The position numbers were made by a program, and so were the translations under genes. A stretch of 44,058 bases of DNA. It comes from CAYZXL01 sp964482435. GTDB taxonomy: Bacteria; Auribacterota; JABMQX01. Of this stretch, positions 16,419 to 25,610 are shown piece after piece. The notes below the pieces were generated by a model. That model did no database searches and was not told the DNA's origin. It saw only the letters and a list, made by a program, of their open reading frames with translations. The stretch covers positions 1-44,058 of the forward strand of contig CAYZXL010000037.1 of NCBI GenBank assembly GCA_964482435.1. Reading direction: 5' to 3'. How positions within the stretch are numbered: the first letter of the stretch is position 1; every line of letters starts with the position of its first letter.

Positions 16419-18734
16419 ATGGGCTTGATGCGAGGCATTCGCAAGAATGTCAAGGTTATCTGGTGGGTCATCATAGTCGCGGTTGTGGTGACGTTCATTT
16501 TCTGGGGGACGCGGTTCGGTGGCGGGCGAGCGGCGAGGTACGTTGGGAAGGTTTTCGGGAAGAAGGTTTCGCTCAAGGATTTTCGTCTTCAGTGGCAGGC
16601 TGCTCAGCAGCGCGCGAGGGAAATCGAGTACATGTACGGACAGGTGGTTAGCAACGAAGTTGTTGAGGACATGGCGTGGCGGAGAGTGGCTGAGTTGCGA
16701 GAGGCGGACCGGTGGGGGATTGTTGTGCCAATGTCCCAGGTGAGGGAGAGCATCCGGGCGATGTTCACGCGGGAGGGCTCTTTCGACGAGGCTGTTTACA
16801 GAAATCACCTGTACCGTCGAAGCATGACCGAGGACGAGTTTGCGGCATTTGTTCGCGACAACATTAGGATAGGGCAACTGGAGCGGCTGGTCGCGGAGAC
16901 GGTGGTTGCGCCTCCGGCGGAACTACGAGAGCAGTACAACTACCAGAAGGAGCAGAGGAAGATAAAGTTTCACCCGGTGGAAGCGGCGGAGCTTGAGCCA
17001 GCTTTTGAGGTGACGGGCCAGGGAGAGGAGTACTACAACAGCCATAGGGATGAGTTCCGCGTGCCGAGGAAGGTTGCCGTGCAGTATATGACGGTGGAGA
17101 CGAAGGAGTTCGTGGAGAAGGCGACGGTCTCCGACGACGAGCTTATGAAGTATTACGAAGAAAACAAGTCGTCTTTTGCGGGGGCGGATGGGAAGGCGCC
17201 GGAGCTGGCGGAGGTTCGGCCGCAGCTCGAACGCATTCTGAAGAATCAGAAAGCGGAGGAGATGGCCAGGGAGAAGGCAGAGAAGCTGTTCACGTTGACG
17301 GACGGCTCGGCGATGAGAGAGGTGGCACAGAAGAATGGGCTTGTGCTCCAGAGCAGCGGCTTGATTCCTGAGGAGGGGGATGTGAACGAGGAGGTAGCGA
17401 AGGAGCCGGAGTTCAGGAAGGCAGCTTTCAGCACTGCGGTGGGCGCGGCAAGCCCGATCATCAAGACGAGCAAAGGGTACTGTGTGCTCAGCCCTGTGCG
17501 CATGGTGGAAGCGCAGATTCCCCCCTTTGAGGAGGTGCGCAAAGTCGCCGCGGAAAAGCAGAGGACTCAGCAGTTGAAAGACGCGGCTGTCCGAGCGGGG
17601 GTTCTTCAGGAGGAAGTTGACCGATTTGTCAAAGAGCATTCGGTTGTTCCGGCGGGGATTGATGTGACAGAAGAAGAGGTACTCAGCTACTACGACCGCC
17701 AGAAGAGCACGGAGTTCCGGAAGCCGAAGAAAGTGAAAGCGCAATACCTGATGGTGGAGAAGGCACCGTTCGAGAAGGAACTGAAAATCACTGAGGGGCA
17801 GGTCAAGAAAGAGTACGAGGATACCAAAGAACATTACAAGGACGAAAAGGGGAACGTTAAGCCTCTTGAGCAGGTCAAAGAGCAGGTTGAGGAATCGTTG
17901 AGAGAAAGAAGGACCGACGAGATGGCGCAGGAGCGGGCGAACCAGGTTCTCGTCGTTTCGCGTCCGCAGCGAATGAGACATCAGGCACAGAGATATGGTC
18001 TTACGCTCCGGGAGAGCTGGCTGTTCGCGCAGGAGGATAAGATTGACGACTACGTTGGCGAGTCGCCCATTTTCGCCAGCCGCGCTTTTGGGACCAAATT
18101 AGGAGACGTCAGCCCGATTTTCCGGACCGACCTCGGTTACTGCATTCTCTCGCCAATTCAGGTCGTCGAAGAGGCGGTCTCCGATCTTGAAGAGGTTGTG
18201 GATAAGGCCGCGGAAAAGACGAAAACGAAGAAGGCTAAAGACCTGGCGAGCCGAATCGCGCAGGAGCTTTACCGGCAGGTCAGCGACAGGATGTCCAAAG
18301 AAAAGAAGGATTTTGAGACGTCGTGCAAGGAGCTGGGACTGAAAGTCGAGGAAAGCGGGTATTTTCGGCGAAGCGACTCGGACATCCAGGGGATTGGCAC
18401 AGCGAGCGGACTCGCCTTCTCAGCATTCCAGCAGGAGCCGGGAAAGGTCGGCTACCCGATGGAAACGCAGAAAGGCCGCCTCTTTTATGCGGTCAGCGAA
18501 GTGAAGCCGCCTTCCGACGAGGAATTTGGCAAGGATAAGGACAAGGAGTACGACACGATGACGACTCAGAAGGGGCGGGAGGCTTTCACGGAGTGGCTGA
18601 CGGCACTGATGAAGGAGGCTAATGTCCAGAGCTACTTGAGGCCTGCCCCGAAGGAGACGAAAAAGGAAGCGACCCCGGGGAAGGATAGTCGAACGACGAC
18701 GCGCACGCAAAGCCGAACTCCGCCGGGCCGTTGA
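16419..18734 (+). CDS. Membrane-anchored SurA/PpiD-like periplasmic chaperone with duplicated core
   Basis: 771 residues. One N-terminal transmembrane helix (VIWWVIIVAVVVTFIFWGTRFGG) anchors it, as in PpiD. Residues 40-180 form a SurA_N-like chaperone domain. From about residue 212 a unit of roughly 220 residues begins with EFRVPRKVAVQYMTVE. It is repeated from about 431 as EFRKPKKVKAQYLMVE; each unit carries KGYCVLSPVRMVEA or LGYCILSPIQVVEE. A third partial unit ends the protein, then a Lys/Thr/Arg-rich tail. A family member of this kind would assist outer-membrane protein folding. I do not see a clean parvulin active site in any unit, so isomerase activity is doubtful. Many paired acidic/basic stretches give it a charged, helical character. 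Confidence 0.82.
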   Translation: MGLMRGIRKNVKVIWWVIIVAVVVTFIFWGTRFGGGRAARYVGKVFGKKVSLKDFRLQWQAAQQRAREIEYMYGQVVSNEVVEDMAWRRVAELREADRWGIVVPMSQVRESIRAMFTREGSFDEAVYRNHLYRRSMTEDEFAAFVRDNIRIGQLERLVAETVVAPPAELREQYNYQKEQRKIKFHPVEAAELEPAFEVTGQGEEYYNSHRDEFRVPRKVAVQYMTVETKEFVEKATVSDDELMKYYEENKSSFAGADGKAPELAEVRPQLERILKNQKAEEMAREKAEKLFTLTDGSAMREVAQKNGLVLQSSGLIPEEGDVNEEVAKEPEFRKAAFSTAVGAASPIIKTSKGYCVLSPVRMVEAQIPPFEEVRKVAAEKQRTQQLKDAAVRAGVLQEEVDRFVKEHSVVPAGIDVTEEEVLSYYDRQKSTEFRKPKKVKAQYLMVEKAPFEKELKITEGQVKKEYEDTKEHYKDEKGNVKPLEQVKEQVEESLRERRTDEMAQERANQVLVVSRPQRMRHQAQRYGLTLRESWLFAQEDKIDDYVGESPIFASRAFGTKLGDVSPIFRTDLGYCILSPIQVVEEAVSDLEEVVDKAAEKTKTKKAKDLASRIAQELYRQVSDRMSKEKKDFETSCKELGLKVEESGYFRRSDSDIQGIGTASGLAFSAFQQEPGKVGYPMETQKGRLFYAVSEVKPPSDEEFGKDKDKEYDTMTTQKGREAFTEWLTALMKEANVQSYLRPAPKETKKEATPGKDSRTTTRTQSRTPPGR

Positions 18735-19023
18735 CGGAACCCCTTGGGCGTATGCCGTGGTGGGTGCAGGAGCAGTCGGGGACGAGGGGTTCCCGACGGG
18801 GCGAAGGGGTCGTTCCGGGACAAGGTGCTGGAGGCGGCGCGGGGTGTCGCGCTGGCGTTCTTCGGGTCGCCAGATGGACATAGCGCGATGACAAAATCTA
18901 TCCCGCCTGAGGGGTGAGCCGGCCCTGTTGCCCTCGTCGGAATGGGTTTTGCAAGTGAGCCGAAATTGAAGTATCTTTCCGTAAAGAGACTTGACAATTC
19001 CACATCATCGGGAGGTAACACAA
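18735..19023. other. Intergenic leader before the GH2 gene
   Basis: No coding potential is evident. The final bases contain a GGGAGGTAACACAA ribosome site directly before the GH2 start. A TTGACA at 18992-18997 is too close to the start codon to act as a -35 box for it. Confidence 0.45.
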
Positions 19024-22000
19024 ATGACTTTCTCTGGACTGCATGCGTCTGCTGGCTCAGAAGTCTTGAGGCCTGTGTCGTGGGGCCGCGCGCTTCCAGC
19101 AAGGGACGCTCGGCGCCTGAGTGGCAAGGTTCTCATGGTTCTGGTCTCGGCCGCGACGTTGGTTTTCGGAGCTTCTACGAAGGCTGACGTGATTCCGCAT
19201 CCTGAGCACCCGCGACCGGATTTTCAAAGGGAGACGTGGCTGAACCTCAACGGAAACTGGGACTTCGATTTCGACTCCCAGCAGGTCGGTGAGAAAGAGA
19301 AGTGGTTTGCGCCGGGGCAGCACAAATTCTCTCGACGGATTCTCGTGCCTTTCCCGTGGGAAAGCAAGCTGTCGGAGATTGGCGATGTCGCGTACAAGGG
19401 GGCGGCGTGGTATCAGAGAGAAATCAAAGTCCCGTCTTCGTGGAAGGGGAAAAGGGTCTTCCTGAAATTCGGTGCGGTGGATTGGGAGGCGAAGGTCTGG
19501 ATTGGCTCGACGCTCATCGGCGAGCATACCGGCGGCTACTCGCCATTCCAGTTTGACGTTACGAACGCGGTCACGTTCGGCGGGGCGGACACGGTCACCG
19601 TTCGTGCTTTCGATACGACCGATCCGAGAACTCCAACGGGGAAGCAGACGGGTTGGTACACGCCGACTTCCGGCATCTGGCAAACGGTTTACCTGGAAGG
19701 CGCTGGTCGGTCCCACATCCGACAGGTCAGAATCACGCCCGATATTGACGAGAAGGTGGCGTTGTTCGACATCGTCGTTTACAACGACGGCGGACGAGGC
19801 GACTTCGAGGTGACGTTCTCTCCGGCGGGGGGCGAGGGCGATTTCCGCCCGGTGCGCCACAGGACGGTTCTTTTGCCGGGGGATAACACCGTCGTGATGG
19901 AGGTGAAAATCCCTCGCCCGAAATTGTGGGACATAGACAGCCCGAATTTGTATGGCGTAAAAGTCTCTCTGAGAAAGGGAAGGCTATTGGAGGATGTGGT
20001 CGAGACGTATTTCGGGATGCGAAAGGTCTCGACCGCCAAGCTCGTCGGCAAGGATTACGAGTACATCTTCTTGAACAATCGCCCGATTTATCTGCTCGGT
20101 GCGCTCGACCAGTCGTTCAATCCGTACGGCGTATATACTTTTCCCAGCGACGGGGACGCTCGCCTCGACATAGAGAAGACGAAGGAGTTCGGGTTGAATT
20201 TTCTCCGCATTCACATAAAGGTCCCGCACCCGCGGTTGATTTACTGGGCGGATAAGCTGGGCGTGATGCTCATGTGCGATATGCCGAGTTTCTCCCGCTA
20301 CGACGAGGTCTCGCGGAAGAACTGGCAGACGACGCTGGAGAGCGCGATTGCACGGGATTTCAATCATCCGTCAATCATTTCGTGGTGCCTTTTCAACGAG
20401 ACATGGGGTCTCCAGCAGCACGGCACGCCGGAAGGGCAGAAGTGGGTCGCGGAGATGTACGATCTTGCGAAGTCGCTGGACCCGACGCGGCTCATCGAGG
20501 ACAACTCCGCTTGCAACTACGACCACGTCAAGACCGACATCAATAGCTGGCATTTCTATATCAACGACTATCAGCACGCGAGAGACCACATTGCGGACTT
20601 TGTGAAGAAAGCGTTTCCGGGGTCGAGCAACAATTTCATCGGCGAATACAGGCAGGGGACCCAGCCCGTCATAAACAGCGAATACGGCGGAATCAGCGCC
20701 GGAATGGGCGACAAGGATATTTCGTGGTGCCTCAAGTACCTCACGAACGAGCTTCGCCTGCACGACAAGGTTTGCGGATATATCTACACGGAGCTTCAGG
20801 ACATCGAGTGGGAGCACAACGGCTTGATGGACTACGACCGAAAGCCGAAGGTTTACGGATACGAGGAGCTTTTCCCCCGTTTCACGGTCGCGAGCATTCA
20901 TTCGCCGGACTTCGTTGTGATTGATTCGCCGCCCTGCGCGACGCTTTTGCCGGGAAGCGATTTCTCCGCCGACATTTACATGAGCCACTGGTCTGCCAAA
21001 AACGTCAAGCAGGGCGTTCTCAAATGGCGGCTGTCCGGAACGGATGAGTGGGGGAAGGAGAAGGAATACACCGTCGGGTCGAAGCCGGTGACTTTCATGC
21101 AATATTCAGTGACCAAAGTCCACACGTTGGCGGTGAAGATGCCCGAGGAGCGGTCGGTCGCGACGCTGGCGGTTTGGGTGGAAGATGCCGGAGGAGAAAT
21201 TCTGGCGAGGAATTACGTGAACGTTGACGTTTACAGGGAACCACCGGCGCGGCGAGAGTTTCCCGACGAGAAAACGTGCGTCCTCCGGTTCGACCCAGGC
21301 GATTATGCTGACTCCGCGTGGGAGAAGGAATGGCACGGCCAATATCCTGAAAAAGTGTGCGGGTTGGGAAGCGGGAAAGTTGTTTACGAGGTGAACCTGC
21401 CGGAAGGAGTGGACGTTTTGTCGGCTCAGAGCATCGAGGTTCTATTCGAGGGCGCCGCGAGAGCAGGGCTTGGGAAGGTTGATGCGCGAATGGCCGACCT
21501 GCCGTGGTCTCGGAAGAAGCCGGCGGATTACCCGCAGACCAATACCACAAAATGGCCGACGGAGGTGAGCGTTCTCCTGAACGGAGTCGCCGTGGAGAAA
21601 GTGCGTTTTGAGGACGACCCGGCGGATGCCAGAGGTATCGTGTCTCACGCCTGCGGAAAAGACCCCGGTTCCTATGGGTATCTGACTCGCGTTAAGGTTT
21701 CCGGGGATAAGCTGGCGCCGATTATCCAGAAGCTGGGGGAGCAGCGAGTCCTTTCCATTGCGTTCGAGGTGCCGGGCGACGCCTCGGCGAAAGGGGGCTT
21801 CGCCCTCTACGGCGACAGGATGGGAAGGTATGCCGTTGACCCGACGGTAGTGCTTGTGACCGCTAAGCCCATTGACCGCGCTGCCGCTGAAGCTTCCGCG
21901 AAGCCCGTCGTCCCGGTCAGTTGGGTTGAGGCAATCAAGCCTGCAAGCCGCGGCGAAGAAAAATGGAAGTTCACGCTCGCAGACCCCGGCGAGGGATGGG

Positions 22001-22392
22001 AGAAGCCCGAGTTCGACGATTCGCAGTGGAAGGAAGGTGCCGCAGGATTCGGGCACGACCCGGGAAGTCTCCCTGGACCTCAAGCCAGAGCCATCCGAAC
22101 CGGTTGGACTACACCCGACATCTGGCTGAGGAAATCTTTCGAAGTTCCGGGCCCCGTCTCGCAAGCCCGACTGACCTTCAGCCACGACGAGGATATGGAC
22201 GTTTTCGTCAACGGGGCGCTTGTTCTCTCGCGCGAAGGGTACATCACCGAATACGAGGAGCAGGCACTTTCTCCAGAGCACTTGAAGAGCTTCCGCGCCG
22301 GGAAGAACCTCATCGCCGTGCGCTGCCGCCAAACCGGCGGCGGCCAGTTCATAGACGTCGGCCTGACCTATCGCACGAAACCGGCAGAGTGA
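19024..22392 (+). CDS. Secreted glycoside hydrolase family 2 (beta-galactosidase/beta-glucuronidase-like)
   Basis: About 1122 residues. The ATG is chosen for its GGAGGTAACACAA site. A long N-region leads to a hydrophobic signal (VLMVLVSAATLVFGAST). A sugar-binding jelly roll follows (RETWLNLNGNWDFDFD, GAAWYQREIKVPSSWKGK, VDWEAKVWIGSTLIGEHTGG), then an Ig-like domain and a TIM barrel. In the barrel the acid/base is Glu459 in SWCLFNETWG and the nucleophile is Glu553 in VINSEYGG. A C-terminal region adds Ig-like parts and a second jelly roll (WKFTLADPGEGWEKPEFDDS to the end) resembling a GH2 N-domain. It is expected to cleave beta-linked sugars outside the cytoplasm. The exact sugar cannot be read from sequence. 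Confidence 0.92.
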   Translation: MTFSGLHASAGSEVLRPVSWGRALPARDARRLSGKVLMVLVSAATLVFGASTKADVIPHPEHPRPDFQRETWLNLNGNWDFDFDSQQVGEKEKWFAPGQHKFSRRILVPFPWESKLSEIGDVAYKGAAWYQREIKVPSSWKGKRVFLKFGAVDWEAKVWIGSTLIGEHTGGYSPFQFDVTNAVTFGGADTVTVRAFDTTDPRTPTGKQTGWYTPTSGIWQTVYLEGAGRSHIRQVRITPDIDEKVALFDIVVYNDGGRGDFEVTFSPAGGEGDFRPVRHRTVLLPGDNTVVMEVKIPRPKLWDIDSPNLYGVKVSLRKGRLLEDVVETYFGMRKVSTAKLVGKDYEYIFLNNRPIYLLGALDQSFNPYGVYTFPSDGDARLDIEKTKEFGLNFLRIHIKVPHPRLIYWADKLGVMLMCDMPSFSRYDEVSRKNWQTTLESAIARDFNHPSIISWCLFNETWGLQQHGTPEGQKWVAEMYDLAKSLDPTRLIEDNSACNYDHVKTDINSWHFYINDYQHARDHIADFVKKAFPGSSNNFIGEYRQGTQPVINSEYGGISAGMGDKDISWCLKYLTNELRLHDKVCGYIYTELQDIEWEHNGLMDYDRKPKVYGYEELFPRFTVASIHSPDFVVIDSPPCATLLPGSDFSADIYMSHWSAKNVKQGVLKWRLSGTDEWGKEKEYTVGSKPVTFMQYSVTKVHTLAVKMPEERSVATLAVWVEDAGGEILARNYVNVDVYREPPARREFPDEKTCVLRFDPGDYADSAWEKEWHGQYPEKVCGLGSGKVVYEVNLPEGVDVLSAQSIEVLFEGAARAGLGKVDARMADLPWSRKKPADYPQTNTTKWPTEVSVLLNGVAVEKVRFEDDPADARGIVSHACGKDPGSYGYLTRVKVSGDKLAPIIQKLGEQRVLSIAFEVPGDASAKGGFALYGDRMGRYAVDPTVVLVTAKPIDRAAAEASAKPVVPVSWVEAIKPASRGEEKWKFTLADPGEGWEKPEFDDSQWKEGAAGFGHDPGSLPGPQARAIRTGWTTPDIWLRKSFEVPGPVSQARLTFSHDEDMDVFVNGALVLSREGYITEYEEQALSPEHLKSFRAGKNLIAVRCRQTGGGQFIDVGLTYRTKPAE

Positions 22393-22528
22393 CGGTGTTG
22401 ACCTGGGAAGGTCGGCCGCCTTGGGCGGGGTTCCCTTGCCGGGGGGAGGTGCTGTGCGGGGGCGGTGATGGGCACGGAGCCGTCATTACCGCGAGACTCG
22501 CTATTGCAGAACATGAAAGGACAGAGAC

Positions 22529-22840
22529 TTGGTTATCATAGGGTCGAGGAACGGTGTTCCAATTCGCTTGACTAAGGAAAGATGGCGCCACATCGTGGCA
22601 AGGCATCCAGAGATCGAAGGCCAGCGAGACAAGGTTCTCGAGACACTCGCGCTGCCGGAGGTGATTCAAGCAGGAGACTTTGGGACGCTTCTGTCAGCGA
22701 GACGTTACGCGAGCACACCGGTATCGGAGAAGACGCTGGTGGTCGTTTACAAGGAGGCGAGTGAGAGTGACGGATTCATCGTGACGGCGTATTTCACGGA
22801 TGAGCTGTCAAAGAGGAGACACGTAATATGGAGGCAATAA
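22529..22840 (+). CDS. Small RNase-like protein (PBECR-type), possible toxin
   Basis: 103 residues. The TTG start is supported by an AAAGGA site 7 nt upstream; no ATG or GTG is available nearby. The sequence has the pattern RLTKERWRHIVARHPEI, then LALPEVIQAGD, RRYASTPVSEKTLVVVYKE and FIVTAYFTDEL. This resembles the small barnase/EndoU/colicin/RelE-like nuclease group (PBECR families), in which a conserved His in the HxxxRHPE helix is notable. The next gene, a DUF2283 protein, overlaps it by 13 nt. Such pairs behave like toxin-antitoxin modules, but here that is inference. The assignment to PBECR rests on motif memory only. Confidence 0.65.
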   Translation: MVIIGSRNGVPIRLTKERWRHIVARHPEIEGQRDKVLETLALPEVIQAGDFGTLLSARRYASTPVSEKTLVVVYKEASESDGFIVTAYFTDELSKRRHVIWRQ

Positions 22841-23052
22841 GGATTCTTGAGAAAAAGGAACGCCTCGACTGGGATTATGATGAGGAGGCGGATGTCCTCT
22901 ACATTAGCGTCGGGAAGCCTGCAAAGGCCACGGGTTTGGATGTCGGGGATGGCGTCATCGTGCGATACGATGAGGAGCGGGGGGAGGTTGTGGGCCTGAC
23001 GATAATTGGTGTTAAGGAAAGAACTCTCATGGCACTCAGGCGAGGAGCGTGA
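22828..23052 (+). CDS. DUF2283 family protein, possible antitoxin partner
   Basis: 74 residues with the DUF2283 signature: WDYDEEADVLYISVGKPAKAT, then GVIVRYDEERGEVVGLTIIG. The length is typical. Its ATG lies inside the last codons of the preceding nuclease-like gene (13-nt overlap), so translation is coupled. DUF2283 proteins are often encoded beside small toxin-like genes, which is the basis for the suggested antitoxin role; no biochemical function is established. Confidence 0.82.
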   Translation: MEAIRILEKKERLDWDYDEEADVLYISVGKPAKATGLDVGDGVIVRYDEERGEVVGLTIIGVKERTLMALRRGA

Positions 23053-23151
23053 TGGAATGAACGCCCTCCTGGGAAGTGCCTGCCCTCAGAGGCGTGCGAG
23101 CGGCAGGCCACGCTCCAGGCGTCTGCGAGGCGGTCCACGAGGAGGCATGGG

Positions 23152-23385
23152 ATGTGCGAGTGGCTCGGGCCGGTGATCGTCAAGGAGCAGAAGTTGCATG
23201 TGGCTCATTGCGTGGCGCCGGGCGTTGTCAACGAGGGCAAGGCGGTTGAGGAGGCACAGGACAACCTCAGAGAAGCCGTGGAGCTTTATCCGGAAAGCTC
23301 TGGAAACATCCCCGGGGGTCGTGAGGCAACCACGTCCGAAATGAATCAGAACTGCAAAACCGCACAAAAACAGGCAAGGCTCTGA
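23152..23385 (+). pseudogene. HicB-like antitoxin remnant
   Basis: A 77-codon frame whose middle reads LHVAHCVAPGVVNEGKAV followed by EEAQDNLREAVELYPE. This matches the core of short HicB-type antitoxins, whose usual form is VAHCxxLGVxSQGKTxEEAxxNLKEAVELYLE. The first dozen residues and everything after ELYPESSG do not fit the family. No hicA partner is visible next to it. It lies just downstream of the toxin-antitoxin-like pair. It is most likely a decayed gene; a diverged but active protein is less likely. Confidence 0.5.
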
Positions 23386-23491
23386 GCCCTTGTTCGGGGT
23401 CCAGGAACGTCAGCCGCGTTGAGGTTTTCCCTTCCCTCTCTTCGTGCCTTTGTGGTGCGCTCTTCCGCCGTCTTCGTTCAATACTATCCTG

Positions 23492-23962
23492 TCAAAGCCC
23501 GCTGTTGGCCTCGTTACCTGGTGTCTCTCCGGCGAGGAGCCTTTCGAGAAGGGCAGTGAGGCGGGTTTTCATCTCGTCGCGGGTTCGGCGAAAGCGGTTG
23601 AGCCGGTCCTCTCCGACGCCGGGGGAGGTCACGGGGTCGCGGAATCCGAGATGGATGTGAGTGGCTTTTCCGGGGAAAATGGGGCAGCTCTCCTCCAGCT
23701 CGTCGCACAGCGTGATGACGTAATCGAATTTCTCGTCGAGGAACCTCCCGTAGTGCTTGGATTCCTGCTTGGAGATGTCAATTCCGATTTCCGCCATGAC
23801 CCGGAGTGTCTCCGCGTTGACCCCCGCTGCGATAATCCCCGCCGAAAACGCCTCTATCCTGTCGCCGAAAAAGTGCCTGGCAAATCCTTCCGCCATCTGG
23901 CTTCGGCAGCTGTTCGCAAAACACAGGAACAGGATTTTCAACCTTTGCATGGGTTCGGACAT
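23492..23962 (-). CDS. arsC: Arsenate reductase, thioredoxin-coupled LMW-phosphatase type
   Basis: 156 residues. The P-loop CFANSCRSQMAEG carries Cys14 and Arg20 (CX5R) of low-molecular-weight phosphatases. Cys86 and Cys93 in TLCDELEESCPIFPG have the same 7-residue spacing as the redox cysteines of thioredoxin-dependent ArsC, which distinguishes it from a plain tyrosine phosphatase. The catalytic Asp lies in FRDPVTSPG. It would reduce arsenate to arsenite in the cytoplasm. No arsR, acr3 or arsB gene is adjacent, so resistance genes must lie elsewhere. A GGAGG lies 12 nt before the start. Confidence 0.93.
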   Translation of the reverse strand: MSEPMQRLKILFLCFANSCRSQMAEGFARHFFGDRIEAFSAGIIAAGVNAETLRVMAEIGIDISKQESKHYGRFLDEKFDYVITLCDELEESCPIFPGKATHIHLGFRDPVTSPGVGEDRLNRFRRTRDEMKTRLTALLERLLAGETPGNEANSGL

Positions 23963-24598
23963 GACCGCTGTTGACCTCCAGATCTGGCGCGGGCGCGCGA
24001 CTGCAAGCTTTCACCCCGCCCCCGGCCGAGGCATGCCGTTATCTGCCCTTTTGCAGCGGCTTCTACAAAAGCGGGGAGTCAAGTCTCTTTTTCTGACTTT
24101 TTTGTCCTTCTATTTTCTGCGCCTCCGGGTCTGACGGCCGCTGAAAGCTCATGGGGCCTCGTTGCGAGCCTCAGGGCGTTCGCGGGTCCAATGCCTGTTT
24201 GCGCCAGACGGGCAGCCTTCCCTTGCCGAGGCACACGCGCAGGCGGGCCGCTGGAGGTCGCGGCGCCCAACGCATCCAACCAGCAGCCCAACGGCGCCGT
24301 CGCTCCGGCGACTCATGCGCCCAAGCCAGGTTCTCCGCGGTGATCTCTCGCCAAAACTCAGGCGTTACACAAGTGTCCGCTTTTTCGACTCCGCGGTCAA
24401 GGGTCAGGCAGCTCCGGACATGAATGAATAGCGGCTGTCGGCGGTCATTCCGACCCCTGGCAGGTCTCTTCGGCTTCGGCCTTTCAACGATGAGGAAGGG
24501 CTTTCGTTGATTGATGGTCTTGACGGATTGTATCAAGAAACGGTACAAATTCGCCGAAAGGGAGAGGCTGATAAACGTCAGCGGACGGAGAAAAGACG
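23963..24598. other. Intergenic region, no recognisable gene
   Basis: It lies between the divergent arsC and galE genes. Frames of 90-125 codons occur on both strands but are Arg/Pro/Ala-rich and lack ribosome sites or motifs. The right end contains a likely galE promoter. Confidence 0.5.
24520..24549 (+). promoter_or_regulatory. Possible galE promoter
   Basis: TTGACG (24520-24525) and TACAAA (24544-24549) are 18 nt apart and about 50 nt before the galE start. Confidence 0.35.
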
Positions 24599-25582
24599 GT
24601 GAATATCCTGGTTACCGGCGGGGCCGGCTACATAGGGAGTGTGGTTGCCAAGGAACTGGTCGAAGAGGGCCAGAGGGTTGTCATCGTTGACAACCTTCAA
24701 ACGGGCCATCGCGAGGCTGTCACTGAAGGCGCGAGGTTTGTGCTTGGAGACCTCTCCGACTTGCGGCTTCTACGGCAGGTCATGAGCAGCGAAAAAATCG
24801 AAGCAGTTGTTCATTTCGCCGCGGAAGCGCTCGTTGGCGACTCGATGAAATATCCGTCGAGGTTCTTCCGGGACAACATCTGCTGCGGGATTGACCTTCT
24901 CGACGCTATGGTGAGGACCGGGGTGAGGAGGATTGTGTTTTCGTCCTCGGCGGCTGTGTACGGAGAACCGGTGAGGATTCCCATAAGGGAAGACGACCCT
25001 CTCGTCCCGACGAATCCGTATGGAGAGTCAAAGCTCGCCTTCGAGAAAATCTTGAGATGGTACAGAGAGATTCACGGCATCGAGTATGTCGCGTTGCGGT
25101 ACTTTAATGCAGCAGGCGCTGCCGGGACACTCGGCGAAGACCACAGGCCGGAGACGCACCTGATTCCTATCGTCCTCATGGCGGCGCTGGGGTCGTTGCC
25201 CTGCGTGACCATCAATGGCGACGACTACGACACGCCCGACGGGACGTGTGTGCGGGACTTCGTGCATGTGCTCGATTTGTCGTCGGCACACGTCCTCGCC
25301 CTTCAGAAAACGGACAGCCCCGCTTACAACATCGGGACCGGCGAGGGGCATTCGGTCAAGGAGGTCATAGCAACGGCGCAGAAGGTTACCGGAAAGGAAA
25401 TCCCCGTCGAGGTCGGCCCGAGGAGGCCTGGTGACCCGGCGAGGCTTGTGGCGGATGGGCAGAAGATTCGGCGAGAAATGCACTGGCAGCCGAGGCATTC
25501 GGACCTGGAAGGGATTATCGAGAGCGCGTGGAAGTGGCTCGTCGAGCATCCCGACGGCTACGCGAGGAACCCCGGAGCATGA
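24599..25582 (+). CDS. galE: UDP-glucose 4-epimerase
   Basis: 327 residues, starting at a GTG behind a GGAG site. The NAD-binding loop is VTGGAGYIGS. The catalytic serines lie in FSSSAAVYGE and the Tyr/Lys pair in NPYGESK. The CVRDFVHVLDL and YNIGTGEGHSVKEV segments are typical of GalE. It interconverts UDP-glucose and UDP-galactose, feeding cell-surface glycans; the Wzm/Wzt exporter in this window is a possible user. The next gene starts 28 nt downstream. Confidence 0.94.
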   Translation: MNILVTGGAGYIGSVVAKELVEEGQRVVIVDNLQTGHREAVTEGARFVLGDLSDLRLLRQVMSSEKIEAVVHFAAEALVGDSMKYPSRFFRDNICCGIDLLDAMVRTGVRRIVFSSSAAVYGEPVRIPIREDDPLVPTNPYGESKLAFEKILRWYREIHGIEYVALRYFNAAGAAGTLGEDHRPETHLIPIVLMAALGSLPCVTINGDDYDTPDGTCVRDFVHVLDLSSAHVLALQKTDSPAYNIGTGEGHSVKEVIATAQKVTGKEIPVEVGPRRPGDPARLVADGQKIRREMHWQPRHSDLEGIIESAWKWLVEHPDGYARNPGA

Positions 25583-25610
25583 ATAGCGTGGTTGCAGCGG
25601 AGGAACCGAG

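Noticed and set aside
15873..16877. 334-codon leftward open frame
   Set aside because: It overlaps the start of the SurA/PpiD-like gene on the other strand, has no ribosome site and no motif; GC-rich antisense frame.
24171..24548. 125-codon leftward frame between arsC and galE
   Set aside because: No family resemblance, Arg/Pro-rich composition and no ribosome site; overlaps the likely galE promoter.
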